Positions 20,964 to 32,394 are shown, counted from the stretch's first letter. The stretch is 64,000 bases of DNA from Plotosus lineatus (GCA_024760905.1 CM045735.1:27533249-27597248); one strand, 5' to 3'. Numbers and translations are program-made. The notes: generated by a model from the sequence alone, not told the origin.

Positions 20964-23573
20964 ACCATTCCAACCAGCCTGCACACGCTTCTTCACCTCT
21001 TTTCCACACTCTCCATTGCTCTGGATTGTTGAGCCTAAGTACTTAAAATCCTCCACCTTCCTTATCTCTGCTTCCTGTAACCTCACTGTTCCTCTTGGGT
21101 CCTTGGCCTGTCTTACTGAGGCTAACCTTCATTCCCCTCCTTTCCAGGGCATACCTCCACCTCTCTAGGTTTTCCTGCACTTGTTCTCTGCTCTCACTGC
21201 AGATCACAATGTCATCTGCAAACATCATAGTCCATGGATATTCTTGTCTCACCTCGTCTGTCAGCCTGTCTATCACCATAGCAAACAAGAATGGGCTGAG
21301 AGCTGGCCCTTGATGCAGTCCCACCTCCACCTTGAACTCTTCTGTCACACCGACAGCACACCTCACCACTGTCTTACATCCCTCATACATGTCCTGCACT
21401 CTAACATACTTCTCTGCCATTCCAGACTTTCTCATGCAATACCACAGTTCCTCACTCGGCACCCTGTCATATGCTTTCTCCAGATCCACAAAGGCACAAT
21501 GAAGCTCCTTCTGACCATCTCTGTACTTCTCTATTAACATCCTCAAAGCAAACACTGCATCTGTGGTGCTCTTTCTTGGCATGAAACCAAACTGTTGTTC
21601 ACAAATGCTGACCTCTGCCCTTAGTCTTGCTTCCACTATTCTTTCCCATAACTTCATCGTATGGTTCATCAACTTTATCCCTCTGTAGTTGCCACAACTC
21701 TGCACATCTCCCTTGTTCTTAAAAATGGGCACCAGCACACTTCTCCTCCATTCCTTCGGCATCCTCTCACTCTCTAAGACCTTGTTGAATGTTCTTTTCA
21801 GGAAATCTATTGCTTCCTCTCCTAGACACTTCCATATCTCCACCGGTATGTCATCAGGGCCAACTGCCTTTCCATTCTTCATCCTCTTCAATGCCCTACT
21901 CACTTCACCCTTACTAATCTTTGCTACTTCCTGGTCCTCAACAGTCAGCTCTTCTACTCTTTTCTCTCTCTCATTTTCCTCATTCATCAGCTCTTCAGAG
22001 TACTCTTTCCATCTTCCCAGCACACTTCTGTCATCAGTCAATACATTTCCCTCTCTGTCCTTAATCACTCTAACCTGCTGCACATCCTTCCCATCTCTAT
22101 TTCTCTGCTTTGCCAACCTGTATAAATCATTTTCTCCCTCTGTACTTTCCAACCGAGCATACAAGTCATCATACGCCCTCTGTTTGGCCTTTGACACCGC
22201 TACCTTCACCTTACGCTCTGTCTCCCTGTACTCCTGTTTACTCTCTTCGGTCCACTCTATGTCCCACTTCTTCTTAGTTAACCTCTTCTTTTGTACACAC
22301 TCCTGCACTTCCTCATTCCACCACCAAGTCTCCTTATCTCCTCTCCTTCCAGATGACACACCAAGTATTCTCCTACCTGTCTCCCTGATCACATTAGCTG
22401 TAGTTGTCCAGTCATCTGGCAGCACTTCCTGACCACCCAAAGCCTGTTTCAACTCCTCCTTGAAGACAACCTGACACTCTTCCTTTTTCAGTTTCTACCA
22501 CTTTGTCTTCTGCTCTGCCTTTGCCTTCTTCACCTTCCTCACCATCAGCATCATCCTGCACACCACCATCCTATACGGTTTGGCAACACTCTCACCCGCT
22601 ACTACTTTGCAGTCACTGACTCCTTCAAATTACATCGCCTACACAAGATGTAGTCTACCTGTGTGCTCCTACCGCCGCTTTTATAAGTCACTCTATGCTC
22701 CTCTCTCTTCTGGAAGAAAGTATTTACCACAGCCATTTCCATCCTTTTTGCAAAATTTACTAACATCTGTCCTTCTACGTTCCTGTCCTGGATACCAAAC
22801 CTGCCCATCACTTCCTCGTCCCCTCTGTTTCCTGCACCAACATGTCCATTGAAGTCTGCCCCAATGACTACTTTTTCATCTTTGGGGGTATTCTGCATCA
22901 CTTCATCTAACTCACTCCAGAATCTCTCCTTCTCTTCTAGCTCACATCCTGCCTGTGGGGAATAAGCACTAACAACATTGAACATCATGCCTTCAATTTC
23001 TAACTCATCACTCTGTTGGACACTCTTTTCACTTCTAGAACATTCCTGACAAACTCCTCCTTCAAGATGACTCCTACTCCATTTCTCTTCCCATCCACTC
23101 CATGAAAAAACAGCTTAAACCCTGCTCCTAAGCTTCTAGCCTTGCTGCCTTTCAAACTGGTCTCCTGAACACACAGTATGTCCACTTTCCTGCTCTGCAT
23201 CATGTCAGCCAGCTCTCTACCTTTTCCTGCCATAGTTCCAACATTCAAAGTCCCTACTTTCAGTTCTAGACTCCTGCCTTTCCTCTTCTCTCTCTGCCTA
23301 CGGACATGCCTCCCGCCTCTCCTTCTTCGACGTCTTCAACCAACTGTAGTCCAATTTACACCAGCACCCTGTTGGTTAACAGCACTGATGGCGGTCGTTG
23401 TTAACCCGGGCCTCGACCGATCCGGTATGAATTTTCTTGATATGACTCGCATGTTTTATTTGGCATTTGTTTTATGCCGGATGCCCTTCCTGACGCAGCC
23501 CTCTGCATTTATCCGGGCTTGGGACCGGCGTGAGGGAGAGACACTGGCTTGTGCCCCTCCCTCACGGCTGCAT
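20964..23573 (-). mobile_element. RTE-type LINE copy R3, 5'-complete but 3'-truncated
   Basis: The 5' end is intact (ATGCAGCC start read on minus, ending at 23573). It includes the 5' UTR with GGAAGGGCATCCGGCATAAAA, the endonuclease and the RT. It stops at the CGKEVKKR… region near 20964, so the last 450-500 bases are missing. It interrupts the RNase H region of the gypsy element. Confidence 0.9.
21043..22452 (-). pseudogene. RTE LINE R3 linker and reverse transcriptase, 469-residue open frame
   Basis: This open frame runs from MKQALGGQEVLPDDWTTTAN through [110 protein letters not shown] and GLHQGPALSPFLFAM to the catalytic MMFADDIVICS. The RT core is therefore in one frame, unlike most other copies. 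The upstream endonuclease (22602-23248) is in other frames and the C-terminus is gone, so the element is still defective. Confidence 0.88.
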
Positions 23574-23595
23574 TGTACTCGTGTAGAACTAAACT

Positions 23596-23900
23596 TCAAT
23601 TTAACAATCTTCGATTCTTAATTTTCATTTTCCCAAGAAATACCAAAGGATTGTGATCAGTATACACATGCAAAGGTTTCTGACCGGCATCAATATAGAC
23701 TATAAAATGTTGAAGTGCCAAGATCAAAGCCAAAAGCTTTTTCTCAATTGTGGAATAATTTTTCTGAAGTTTTCTGAAGTTCTTTGAAAAGTATGCAACT
23801 CTACTGATATCAGGTGACTGGAACATTGGGAAGTGACACAGCAGGGATTTAATTTGTCAAATGCCTTTTGGCAGGTTTCGTCCCAAACAAACTTTACATT
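23596..23900 (-). pseudogene. Gypsy RNase H and RT thumb region, truncated
   Basis: The minus strand reads FVWDETCQKAFDKL, then in another frame FSKNFRKLQKNYSTIEKKLL and YIDAGQKPLHVYTDHNPLVF, the tether and RNase H core of gypsy elements. The TDHNPL motif is typical. The frame ends where LINE R3 is inserted, losing the RNase H C-terminus. Confidence 0.8.
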
Positions 23901-23939
23901 CTTTTTGAGTAAGTCAGTCAATGGCATTATAACATCAGC

Positions 23940-24730
23940 AAAGTTCTTGAATTATTGATAGTACCCAGCCATGCCCAAAAATAGTCTCAAAGCCTTCTTT
24001 CCAGTGGGCTGGGGAAAAGATATAATAGTCTGAATTTTGGCATCAACTGGAGCTACTTTCCCTTGTCCAATGACATAGCCCAGGTACACAACATGTGTCT
24101 GGCCAAACTCACTCTTTGCTAAGTTCACTGTTAACCTAGCTTCAGACAATTTCTTAAATAGTGCCTCAACAGCTTCAAGATGGGCCTCCCAGGAGTCATC
24201 CCAGTCACCAAGTCATCAATGTAAGCATTGGTATTTGGCAAATCTTTCGTGACATTGTGGATCATCCATTGGAATGTAGCGGGGACATTTTTTATTCCGA
24301 AAGGAAGAACCTTGTGTATGTACAGACCAGAAGGTGTTACAAAGGCAGATATTTCTCTGGCTTATTTAGTTAGTGGGACATATCAATACCCCTTTAACAA
24401 ATCAATCTTAATGAGAAACTGCTTGTCCCACAGCATCAATACAATCGTCTACTCTAGGAATTGGAAAGGCATCTGTTTTGCTTACAGCATTACCCCTTCT
24501 ATAATCAGTACAAAATCTGACAGAACCATTTGGTTTTGGAACCAACAAACATAGTCAACTCCAACCAGAATTAGACGGTTGTTTAATATCACGTTCTATC
24601 ATCCATTCAATTTCTTTTTCAGCAAGCTTGCATTTTTCTGCATTCGTTTGATATGGATGCTGTTTAATTGGTTTGGCATTACATACATCAACATCATGAA
24701 CAGCCATTTGAGTCGGTCTAGGAACATCAG
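23940..24730 (-). pseudogene. Gypsy reverse transcriptase, degenerate
   Basis: The RT starts with an HPYQTNAEKCKLAEKEIEWM… segment (near 24600-24660) ending PSNSGWS, as at the start of Ty3/gypsy RTs. The catalytic box YIDD is at 24212-24223. The region LAKSEFGQTHVVYLGYVIGQ follows at 23952-24149, with PVDAKIQTIISFPQPTGKKA and FLGMAGYYQ. Several stops and frameshifts separate these pieces. On this strand RT lies downstream of the integrase. Confidence 0.82.
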
Positions 24731-25029
24731 GGAACAACTCTCTGTATTTCATAATTAACTCTTTCATTTGAGTTTGTTGATGAGGTTCCAAATGTGACAA
24801 CTTGTCACCCAAATTCTGCAAAACCTCAGAATTGGTCAGTTTGCATGAAACAATTTCTGGCTTAGTATTGGGCTCATCTATTCCCTGAAGAATTTTACTG
24901 TCACTTTGTGGACAGGTCACAGCTGCCACCACATGTACATTACTCTCATGATATGGCTTGAGCATATTTATTTGACATAGCTGTGTAGACTTTCTACTCT
25001 CTGGTGTCTTGACAACATAATTGAGGTCA

Positions 25030-26149
25030 TTGACCTTTGAATGGATCTCGTAGGTTCCATGGAATCTGGCTTTGCAACGGATTCTGTTGGAGAGGAAGCA
25101 ACACAAGTACCTTGTCTCCTGTCTTGAAAACTCTATGCCTGGACTTACAATCATACCAAGTTTTCATTAAACTTTGAGCAGACTCAAGATTCTCTCGAGC
25201 TAGTGCACAGGCCCTATTCAATCTTTCTTTGAACTTTACAACATAATCTGACAGACTGACATGAGTCTCTCTGTCGGACCTCTGTTCTCTTAACAGAGAC
25301 AAAGGAGTTCTCAGTTGGTGTCCAGACATGAACTAAAAAAGGACTGAATCCAGTGGACTCCTGCACTGCCTCTCTAGCAGCAAACAACACCAAATGAACA
25401 CCCTCATCCCAATCGTTCTCATTTTCTTGACAAAAAGTCCGCATCATGGTCTTCAGAGTGGCATGAAACCTTTCCAAAGCACCCTGACTCTCTGGATGGT
25501 AAGCACTTGAGACAATCTGCTTAATCCCAAGCTCATACACCACCTGCTGAAACACACCAGACATAAAATTGCTACCCTGATCTGACTGAATTTCCTTTGG
25601 CAGCCCAAAAAAAGTGAAAAATTTAATCAGTGCCTTGGAAATAGTCTTTGCTCTGATGTTCCTTAAGGGTACAGCTTCAGGAAACCGTGTGGCAGCACAC
25701 ATGACAGTCAACAAGTATTGGTTACTAGACCTAGTCTTAGGTAATGGACAAACACAATCAATGATCACCTTGGAAAAAGGTTCTCCAAAAGCTGGCATGG
25801 GTTGCAAAGGAGCCACAGGAGGATTCAGTTGGCTTTTACCAACAACTTGACAAGTATGACAAATCCTACAGAAATTGGACACATCCTTAGGGAGAAATGG
25901 CCAGAAAAACTGCTTCATAATTTTGTTAACTGTCTTGTTGACACCAAGATGATCCCCTAAAGACAAACTATGGGCCATAGTCAAAATGTTTTCTCGATAG
26001 ATCCTAGGAACAACAACTTGATTGACAACTGCCCAATCTTCACTTGCAGGAATATCTGGGGGATGCCACTTCCTCATAAGCACTCCATCATGAATGTAAT
26101 AACCAACTGGGACTTTGGCTATTTCATCAGAACTGAGACTCTGTGTCAT
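25030..26149 (-). pseudogene. Gypsy integrase with C-terminal module, upstream of RT
   Basis: The 311-residue frame 25214-26149 carries the zinc-binding HHCC region (MAHSLSLGDHLGVNKTVNKI; FCRICHTCQVVG). The catalytic core has the first Asp in KVIIDCVCPL, the second in IQSDQGSNF and the Glu in YHPESQGALERFHATL. A frame change near 25300 leads into KTWYDCKSRHRVFKTGDKVL, the C-terminal module found after gypsy integrases. This domain joins element cDNA to host DNA. It is the most intact part of the element. Confidence 0.88.
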
Positions 26150-26595
26150 TGACCTGTGCCTGGATTATCTGTATTTCTGGAAAAAGACAAATCAGACAAA
26201 TGTGGACTCCCACGTGACTCTAGGTCAACGAAGGTCTGAGAACTACCTAGGTCCTGTTCAATCTGACAAAGAAAAGTGTCTGACAAGTCATCAAAACGCT
26301 CACTGGAGCTCTTATCAAAGTCTCTATGAGACAAAGTGCTTTTCTGCACATGGTCCTCCTCATCTTGGGCCTTTTTGGCCATAGCTCGAGTCACTGCACA
26401 TGAAGGGAAAATATCGGAGTCAAGAGGAAGTTCTTCAGTACACAGCTTAAGAGACAATTGAACAGAGGGGACAACTTTTCCACCAGCTAAGTCATTGCCT
26501 AGCAGCAAAGAAACACCTTTAACAGGAAGACTTGGTTACTTGCCATGTAACAAAGTCTGACTTCAAAAACACAAAGTGCAGAGGTACAGACATAA

Positions 26596-26614
26596 TTCTC
26601 CCTTCAATACCCTG
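26596..26614. repeat. TSD of SINE in gypsy element (left)
   Basis: TTCTCCCTTCAATACCCTG, repeated exactly at 26784-26802. Confidence 0.95.
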
Positions 26615-26783
26615 TCTGTCTGTCTTCCTTTTGGCTTTTCCCCTTTTACTCAGGAGTCGCCACAGCGAATCATCTTGATTCGCACGTTTGATTTGGCAGA
26701 GGTTTTTACGTCGGATGCCCTTCCTGTCACAACCCTTTTTAGCAAGGGACAGAAACACGCTGACGACTTTGCAGCGACAACTT
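26615..26783 (-). mobile_element. Family A SINE, 5'-truncated, with RTE tail and 19-bp TSD
   Basis: The minus strand reads CAAAGTCGTCAGCGTGTTTC, then GGAAGGGCATCCGACGTAAA, then GATTCGCTGTGGCGACTCCT and a GACAGACAGACAG end. The tRNA head is missing. The exact 19-bp TSD shows a fresh insertion into gypsy coding sequence. Confidence 0.93.
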
Positions 26784-26802
26784 TTCTCCCTTCAATACCC
26801 TG

Positions 26803-27087
26803 AACAACATTAAAGTCACTAGTGGCACCCTCATCACAAAAAGGCAAAGTACCCTCCAACAAAAGTGAGTGAGATGCCCCAGTATCACAAAGAATATAAA
26901 TGGGCACAGGAGAAGTAGAAGTCTCACTTAGAGACAGGAATCCCTCTGACACAAATGGAAGAAATTCTTCTCTTAATCCGTCAGACAACAAAGCCTCTTT
27001 GGCTGAAAAAGGACAAGTAAGTCCACTCTGACAAGTTGCCTTGGCAACGGGTGTTTCTAAACAAGACCTCACTAAAGCAGTGGGCAA
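26803..27087 (-). pseudogene. Gypsy aspartyl protease region
   Basis: The minus-strand frame contains VPIYILCDTGASHSLLLEG. D-T-G-A is the catalytic motif of retrotransposon aspartyl proteases, which cut the element polyprotein. The frame runs into the SINE at 26783. The region beyond the SINE (26146-26508, an acidic linker with SCAVTRAMAKKAQDEE) leads to the integrase. Confidence 0.8.
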
Positions 27088-27116
27088 TGCCTAACTTTCT
27101 TTCTTTTTCTTTAGCT

Positions 27117-27887
27117 TGTATCAGTCTGATATCAGATGACCTGGCTTCTTACAGTAATTGCAAATTAGACCAGTGGATTGGTCTTTGGACTGAGATTTTA
27201 TGAGGTCTTGTTTCAACCACTTTTGGTTTTACTGTTATTAGAGTGCTGGACATGATGTGGTTTACCACCATTTTGCTTACTAAAGTAACTCCTACCTTTG
27301 GACCCAACCTTGGACTTATGAGTGACTGCATACTCATCAGCTAACTTATCAGCTTGTTGCATAGCAACTACATTTTTTTTTTCATCTAGATAAGATTTCA
27401 AATCATCATTGACACACCATTTGAATTCTTCAACCAAGACCAAATCTTTCAATTTCCTGTAGTCAGCATTCACAGTCATAGAAGTGCACCACCATTCAAA
27501 ATAAACTTCTTTGCCATGAGCAAACTCTACATATGTTTGTGAGTCTGTCTATCTCAAATTTCTCAATTTTTGCCTGTAGGCTTCTGGGACAAACTCATGC
27601 TGTAAGAATTGCATTCACCATGTCATAATCTGTTGCATCTTCAACTGATAAAGCAGAATAGGCTTGCTGAGCTTTTCCTTTTATGAAACTCTGCAACATC
27701 AAAGACCAATATTGTTTTGGCCACTGTAAACTATTCGCAACTTTCTCAAAATGTTGGAAGTATTTATCCTCTTCCACTTCAGAAAATGGGAGAACCAATC
27801 TAACCTCTCTACTGGCAACAAATTTTGTATTCAAAGGGTCAGTGCGAGCAACGGCACCCCTGTCTAATTTTTTTCACCCCTTTCTCC
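27117..27887 (-). pseudogene. Gypsy gag remnant with degenerate zinc knuckle
   Basis: Minus-strand pieces PFSEVEEDKYFQHFEKVANS with KQYWSLMLQSFIKGKAQQAY (27595-27834), and DLVLVEEFKWCVNDDLKSYL with YLDEKKNVVAMQQADKLADE (27213-27479), look like gypsy gag. A zinc knuckle ICNYCKKPGHLISD lies near 27125-27165; its last cysteine position is a TGA stop. The N-terminus is lost at LINE R4. Confidence 0.75.
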
Positions 27888-29509
27888 TCTTCTTCTTTTC
27901 CTTTCGGCTTTTCCCTTCAGTGGTCGCCACAGCGAATCATCTGCCTCCATCTCACCCTATCCTTTGCATCTTCTTCTCTTACACCAACGACCTTCATGTC
28001 CTCCTTTACCACATCCATGAATCGTCTCTTTGGTCTTCCTCTAGGCTTTTTGCCTGGTAGTTCCAGCCTCAGCATCCTATTACCAATATACTCACTATCC
28101 CTCCTCTGTACATGTCCAAACCATCTCAATCTAGCCTCTCTGACTTTGTCTCCAAAACGTCTTACATGTGCTGTCCCTCTGACGTGCTCATTCCTAATCC
28201 TATCCATCCTCGTTACTCCCAAAGAGAACCTCAACATTTTCATCTCTGCTACCTCCAACTCTGCCTCCTGTCTTTCCCCAGGGCCACTGTTTCTAACCCA
28301 TACAGCATCGTTGGCCTCAACACCGTCTTGTACACTTTTCCTTTCATTTTTGCCGATACCCTCCTATCACACATCACACCGGACACTTTTCTCCAACCAT
28401 TCCAACCTGCCTGCACACGCTTCTTGACCTCTTTTCCACACTCTCCATTGCTCTGGATTGTTGAGCCTAAGTACTTAAAATCCTCCGCCTTTCTTATCTC
28501 TGCTCCCTGTAATCTCACCGTTCCTCTTTGGTCCTTGTCATTCATGCACATGTATTCTGTCTTACTGAGGCTAATCTTCATTCCCCTCCTTTCCAGGGCA
28601 TACCTCCACCTCTCTAGATTTTCCTGCACTTGTTTTCTGCTCTCACTACAGATCACAACGTCATCTGCAAACATCATAGTCCATGGGGAATCTTGTCTAA
28701 CCTCGTCTGTCAGCCTGTCCATCACCATAGCAAACAAGAAGGGGCTGAGAGCTGACCCTTGATGCAGTCCCACCTCCACCTTGAACTCGTCTGTCACACC
28801 GACAGCACACCTCACCACTGTCTTACATCTCTCATACATGTCCTGCACCACTCTAACATACTTCTCTGCCACTCCAGACTTCCTCATGCAATACCACAGT
28901 TCTTCTCTCGGCACCCTGTCATATGCTTTCTCCAGATCCACAAAGGCACAATGCAGCTCCGTCTGACCTTCTCTGTACTTCTCCATTAACATCCTCAAAG
29001 CAAACACTGCATCTGTGGTGCTCTTTCTAGGCATGAAACCAAACTGTTGTTCACAAATGCTGACTTCTGCCCTTAGTCTAGCTTACACTATTCTTTCCCA
29101 TAACTTCATCGTATGGCTCATCAACTTTATCCCTCTGTAGTTGCCACAACTCTGCACGTCTCCCTTGTTCTTAAAAATGGGCACCAGCACACTTCTCCTC
29201 CATTCCTCTGGCATCCTCTCGCTCCCTAAGACCTTGTTAAATGTTCTTGTCAGAAAATCTACTGCTACCTCTCCTAGACACTTCCATACCTCCACTGGTA
29301 TGTCATCAGGACCAACTGCCTTTCCATTCTTCATCCTCTTCAATGCCCTCCTCACTTCACCCTTACTAATCTTTGCTACTTCCTGGTCCTCAACAGTCAC
29401 CTCTTCTACTCTTTTTTCTCTCTCATTTTCCTCATTCATCAGCTCTTCAAAGTACTCTTTCCATCTTCCCAGCACACTTCTGTCATCAGTTAATACATTT
29501 GTACTTGTA
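27888..29509 (-). mobile_element. RTE-type LINE copy R4, 3'-complete, 5'-truncated
   Basis: The 3' end is intact at the low side. The frame 27917-28258 ends DRVRWRQMIRCGD, and the 261-residue frame 28249-29034 holds [34 protein letters not shown] and MMFADDVVICS. Frame 29083-29475 begins at LGRWKEYFEELMNEENER. The copy ends near 29509 and joins another LINE fragment. It interrupts gypsy gag. Confidence 0.9.
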
Positions 29510-30445
29510 CATTTTTCCTTTCATTCTTGCTGATACCCTACTACTGCACCTTCTTTATCTCTGCTCCCTGTAACCTCACCGTTCCTCTTGGATACTTGTC
29601 GTTCACACACATGTTTTCTGTCTTACTGAGGCTAACGTTCATTCCTTTCCTTTCCTGGGCATACACGTCTCTAGATTTTCCTCCACTGTTCTCTGCTCTC
29701 GCTACAGATCACAATGTCATCTGCAAACATCATAGTCCATTGAGATTCTTGTCTAACCTCATCTGTCAGCCTGTCCATCACCATAGCAAACAAGAAAGGG
29801 CTCATATCTGATCCTTGACGCAGGATCTATCACACCGACAACACACCTTACCACTATCTTACATCTCTCATACATGTCCTGTACCACTCTAACATACTTC
29901 TCTGCCACTCCAGACTTCCTCATGCAATACCACAGTTCTTCTCTTGGCACCCTATCATATGCTTTCTCCAGATCCACAAAGGCACAATGTAACTTCCTCT
30001 GACCTTCTCTGTACTTCTCTATTAACATCCTCAAGGCAAACACTGCACCTGTGGTGCTCTTTCTTGGCATGAAACCAAACTGTTGTTCACGAATGCTGAC
30101 CACTGCCCTTAGTCTAGCTTCCACTATTCTTTCCCGTAACTTCATCGAATGGCTCATCAACTTTATCCCTCTGTAGTTGCCACAATTCTGCACGTCTCCC
30201 TTGTTCTTAAAAATGGGCACCAGCACATTTCTCCTCCATTCCACCGGCATCCTCTGATTTTCTAAGATCTTGTTGAATGTTCTTGTCAGAAAATCTACTG
30301 CTACCTCTCCCAGACACTTCCATACCTCTACAGGTATGTCATCAGGACCAACTGCCTTTCCACTCTTCATCCTCTCCAATGCCCTCCTCACTTCACCCTT
30401 ACTAATCTTTGCTACTTCCTGGTCCTCAACGATCACCTCTTCTAC
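29510..30445 (-). mobile_element. RTE-type LINE copy R5, rearranged internal fragment
   Basis: The frame 29759-30487 covers [59 protein letters not shown] and VVRCVVGV, then lacks the GLHQGSALSP segment. A short block from the C-terminal region (29510-29640) is fused in with a deletion. Both LINE ends are missing. Confidence 0.85.
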
Positions 30446-31734
30446 TGTTTTATGCTTATTTAATATTGTTAACCTAATATCCCACAATGATATTTAAACC
30501 TATATTGCAACTTCCTAAAATGTTCTAGAAGGCAGGAAATGGTATCAGTTGCATTCAACATTTTCTGGTGGAAAACCCCCAGACCTCCCACCACGTGCTG
30601 TTTAGAATGGGAGGTTTGTCTTCTTCTGCCATTGGGATGAAACCATTCGTATGAACAAAACTGTAATCAACATCTTTGTGAAGGTACAATCTGATATGAC
30701 AGAACATAGGTCTTCCATTTTTGATCTTCCACTGGTCATGGAAATTTTCATTTGTCATCTCAGTCCAGGACACCTAGGACCTAAAATTGTATGCCTAGGA
30801 TCACCTTCCTCATCTCATAAATTTCTCAACGAGGATATTTGATAACAAAAGAACTTTGGCTCAAAACTTTGCTTGTGTTTCAAGATTGGCATGAACGTGC
30901 TCCAGAAAAACACCTCGAAAGTCTGTCCACCTTCCGTTACTGTTTTTACAGCAATAGTCTCTTTTTCAGACATATTGTATTTTGTAGGTTACATACCATC
31001 TGATCAGGAATTATGCTGAAAAATATCAATATTTAAACAGTTTTTCACACATAATGTTATTAGATGCCAAATTAAAAAATTCAAAAAACACACAATTACA
31101 TCAGTATTCGACAATATTAAAATGTCTGAAAATATTTATTCTGGAATGAATGTGAAAATAGTAATTTTTCATTGGTAATGCAACCTTGACAACAAAGATC
31201 TCTTATCTTGTTCCAGACTACCCCATTTGTCCTTGATCCAGGCATTTTATTCTGTACATTCACTGCACAATGTGTTCAGCACCATGGCTCTTTCCACACA
31301 TGAGCATTTCTTGCATGTCACAGCAGGGAACCTAGCTTGTCATGAAGTTTGACACAGTCCATGGACACAGTCTCATGTTAGAGAATATAACTGTTTATTG
31401 TGGTGCCCCTGTCACTTGCACAGTCAGGATGGTACACAGTCTGTCATTAACCTGGATTATGTTTGAACATGTATGCATATTTGGAATCATTTAGCAAGTA
31501 TGAGTCAAAAATAGCACTGATTGGGCATGGACACATCCCTGGCTGAACATCTGAGCTTTTGCCAAGCTGATCGACTTACTCCAGGTGATACAAAAGTAAA
31601 CTTTAACTCATCCTGTTGAAAAATAGCTGAGCAAGACCAGGAACCTCTTCTCCTCATATCAAACAATAAATGTAAAAGTATTATAAATAATATCAATAAT
31701 AAATATTCCTATTGTTCAATTGATTTTCTGTAAC
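30446..31734. other. Unassigned sequence with one possible coding remnant
   Basis: Apart from the coding-like tract at 30555-30973 I see nothing I can name. No known repeat family was recognised. Confidence 0.4.
30555..30973 (-). pseudogene. Unrecognised coding-like remnant
   Basis: On the minus strand an ATG at 30973 opens MSEKETIAVKTVTEGGQTFE, VFFWSTFMPILKHKQSFEPK and stops after about 50 codons. In another frame (30555-30773) comes WTEMTNENFHDQWKIKNGRP, MFCHIRLYLHKDVDYSFVHT, then PPILNSTWWEVWGF. The composition and the absence of stops over adjoining blocks look protein-like, but I do not recognise the family. It may be a decayed transposon protein or a processed pseudogene. It could also be chance. 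Confidence 0.3.
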
Positions 31735-32211
31735 CGTTTAATCCTAATTAGGGTCCTGGGGAGGTTGGTGCCCATCCCAGCTGACTCCAGGTGAGGGCAG
31801 AGTTACACCCTGGACAGCTTGCCAGGCCATCGCAGAGCAGAAACACGCTGACGGCTTTGCAGCCTACTCTTGTTGAAAGTCAGCAATGTTTTTTCTTACA
31901 TGCCTCTCACCATAGATAGTGAGAGACATGGCCGGTCTTTGATAACCCAGTGGGCTGCACTGGGGGGACAGTGACAACCTTGTGAAGAGTGGGACTCGAA
32001 CCCCCAACCTTAGGATCATGTACTATTTATTTATTTACTTATATAATATATATGTATGTGTGTATGTTTGTATATGTATCTATTTTTGCACCCCCTACTG
32101 ATGGTACCTCAAGAGCCTGTAACAGTATAATTTCTCCATTGTGAGATTAATAAAGCTGTATCTTATCTTATCTTATCTTATCTTATCAGCAATCCAGTGC
32201 CCTATACCTCT
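31735..32211 (-). mobile_element. Family A SINE with alternative tail, interrupted by Rex1 tail
   Basis: Minus strand: the head is the tRNA-like GGGCAGTGGTGGCTTAGAGG at 32200, then the B box GTTCGAGTCCC (about 31983-31993). The body is as in the SINE at 42708 up to CGTGTTTCTG. Then comes a different tail: CTCTGCGATGGCCTGGCAAG … TAATTAGGATTAAACGG. A Rex1 fragment splits the head at 32023-32188. Confidence 0.85.
32023..32188 (+). mobile_element. Rex1 3' tail fragment inserted in a SINE
   Basis: TGCACCCCCTACTGATGGTA, CTCAAGAGCCTGTAACAGT and GAGATTAATAAAGCTG then (TATCT)n match the 3' end of the Rex1 copies at 39799 and 48902. It is extremely 5'-truncated. SINE sequence continues on both sides. 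Confidence 0.85.
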
Positions 32212-32394
32212 AAGCCACCACTGCCCTTATTTCTATTGATATTATTATTAATTATATTATTGTTATTCTTTGATGGTGGTAGTATTTATTAATTTGCCAA
32301 ACAGCTGAACACACATTTGCGTATGCACACACAGAGCCCAGGACCACCAATAAAACATCTGATAGAAAACCTACTGTGAAACTCATCACCCTGA

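Larger units (their letters stand above)
23574..27887 (-). mobile_element. Ty3/gypsy retrotransposon, Gmr1-like domain order, partial
   Basis: Read on the minus strand the domains come in the order gag, zinc knuckle, protease (DTGA), integrase, reverse transcriptase, RNase H. In ordinary Ty3/gypsy elements integrase comes last. Integrase before RT is known from Gmr1 of Atlantic cod and related deuterostome elements. The element is broken by LINE R4 in gag (about 27888), LINE R3 in RNase H (23573), and a SINE in the protease-integrase region (26615-26783). Frameshifts and stops occur throughout. No LTR pair is visible. An endogenous, inactive element. Confidence 0.85.

Noticed and set aside
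21689..22432. Long serine- and leucine-rich + strand open frame (also at 50975-51709, 28112-28762 and 55351-56118)
   Set aside because: These are antisense shadows of the RTE LINE coding strand. The same pattern recurs at the same LINE position in several copies, and the conserved motifs are on the other strand.
20815..27887. Complete LTR retrotransposon with two LTRs
   Set aside because: Only one doubtful LTR-like terminus (20815) is visible. The gag side is cut by LINE R4 and no matching second LTR was found.
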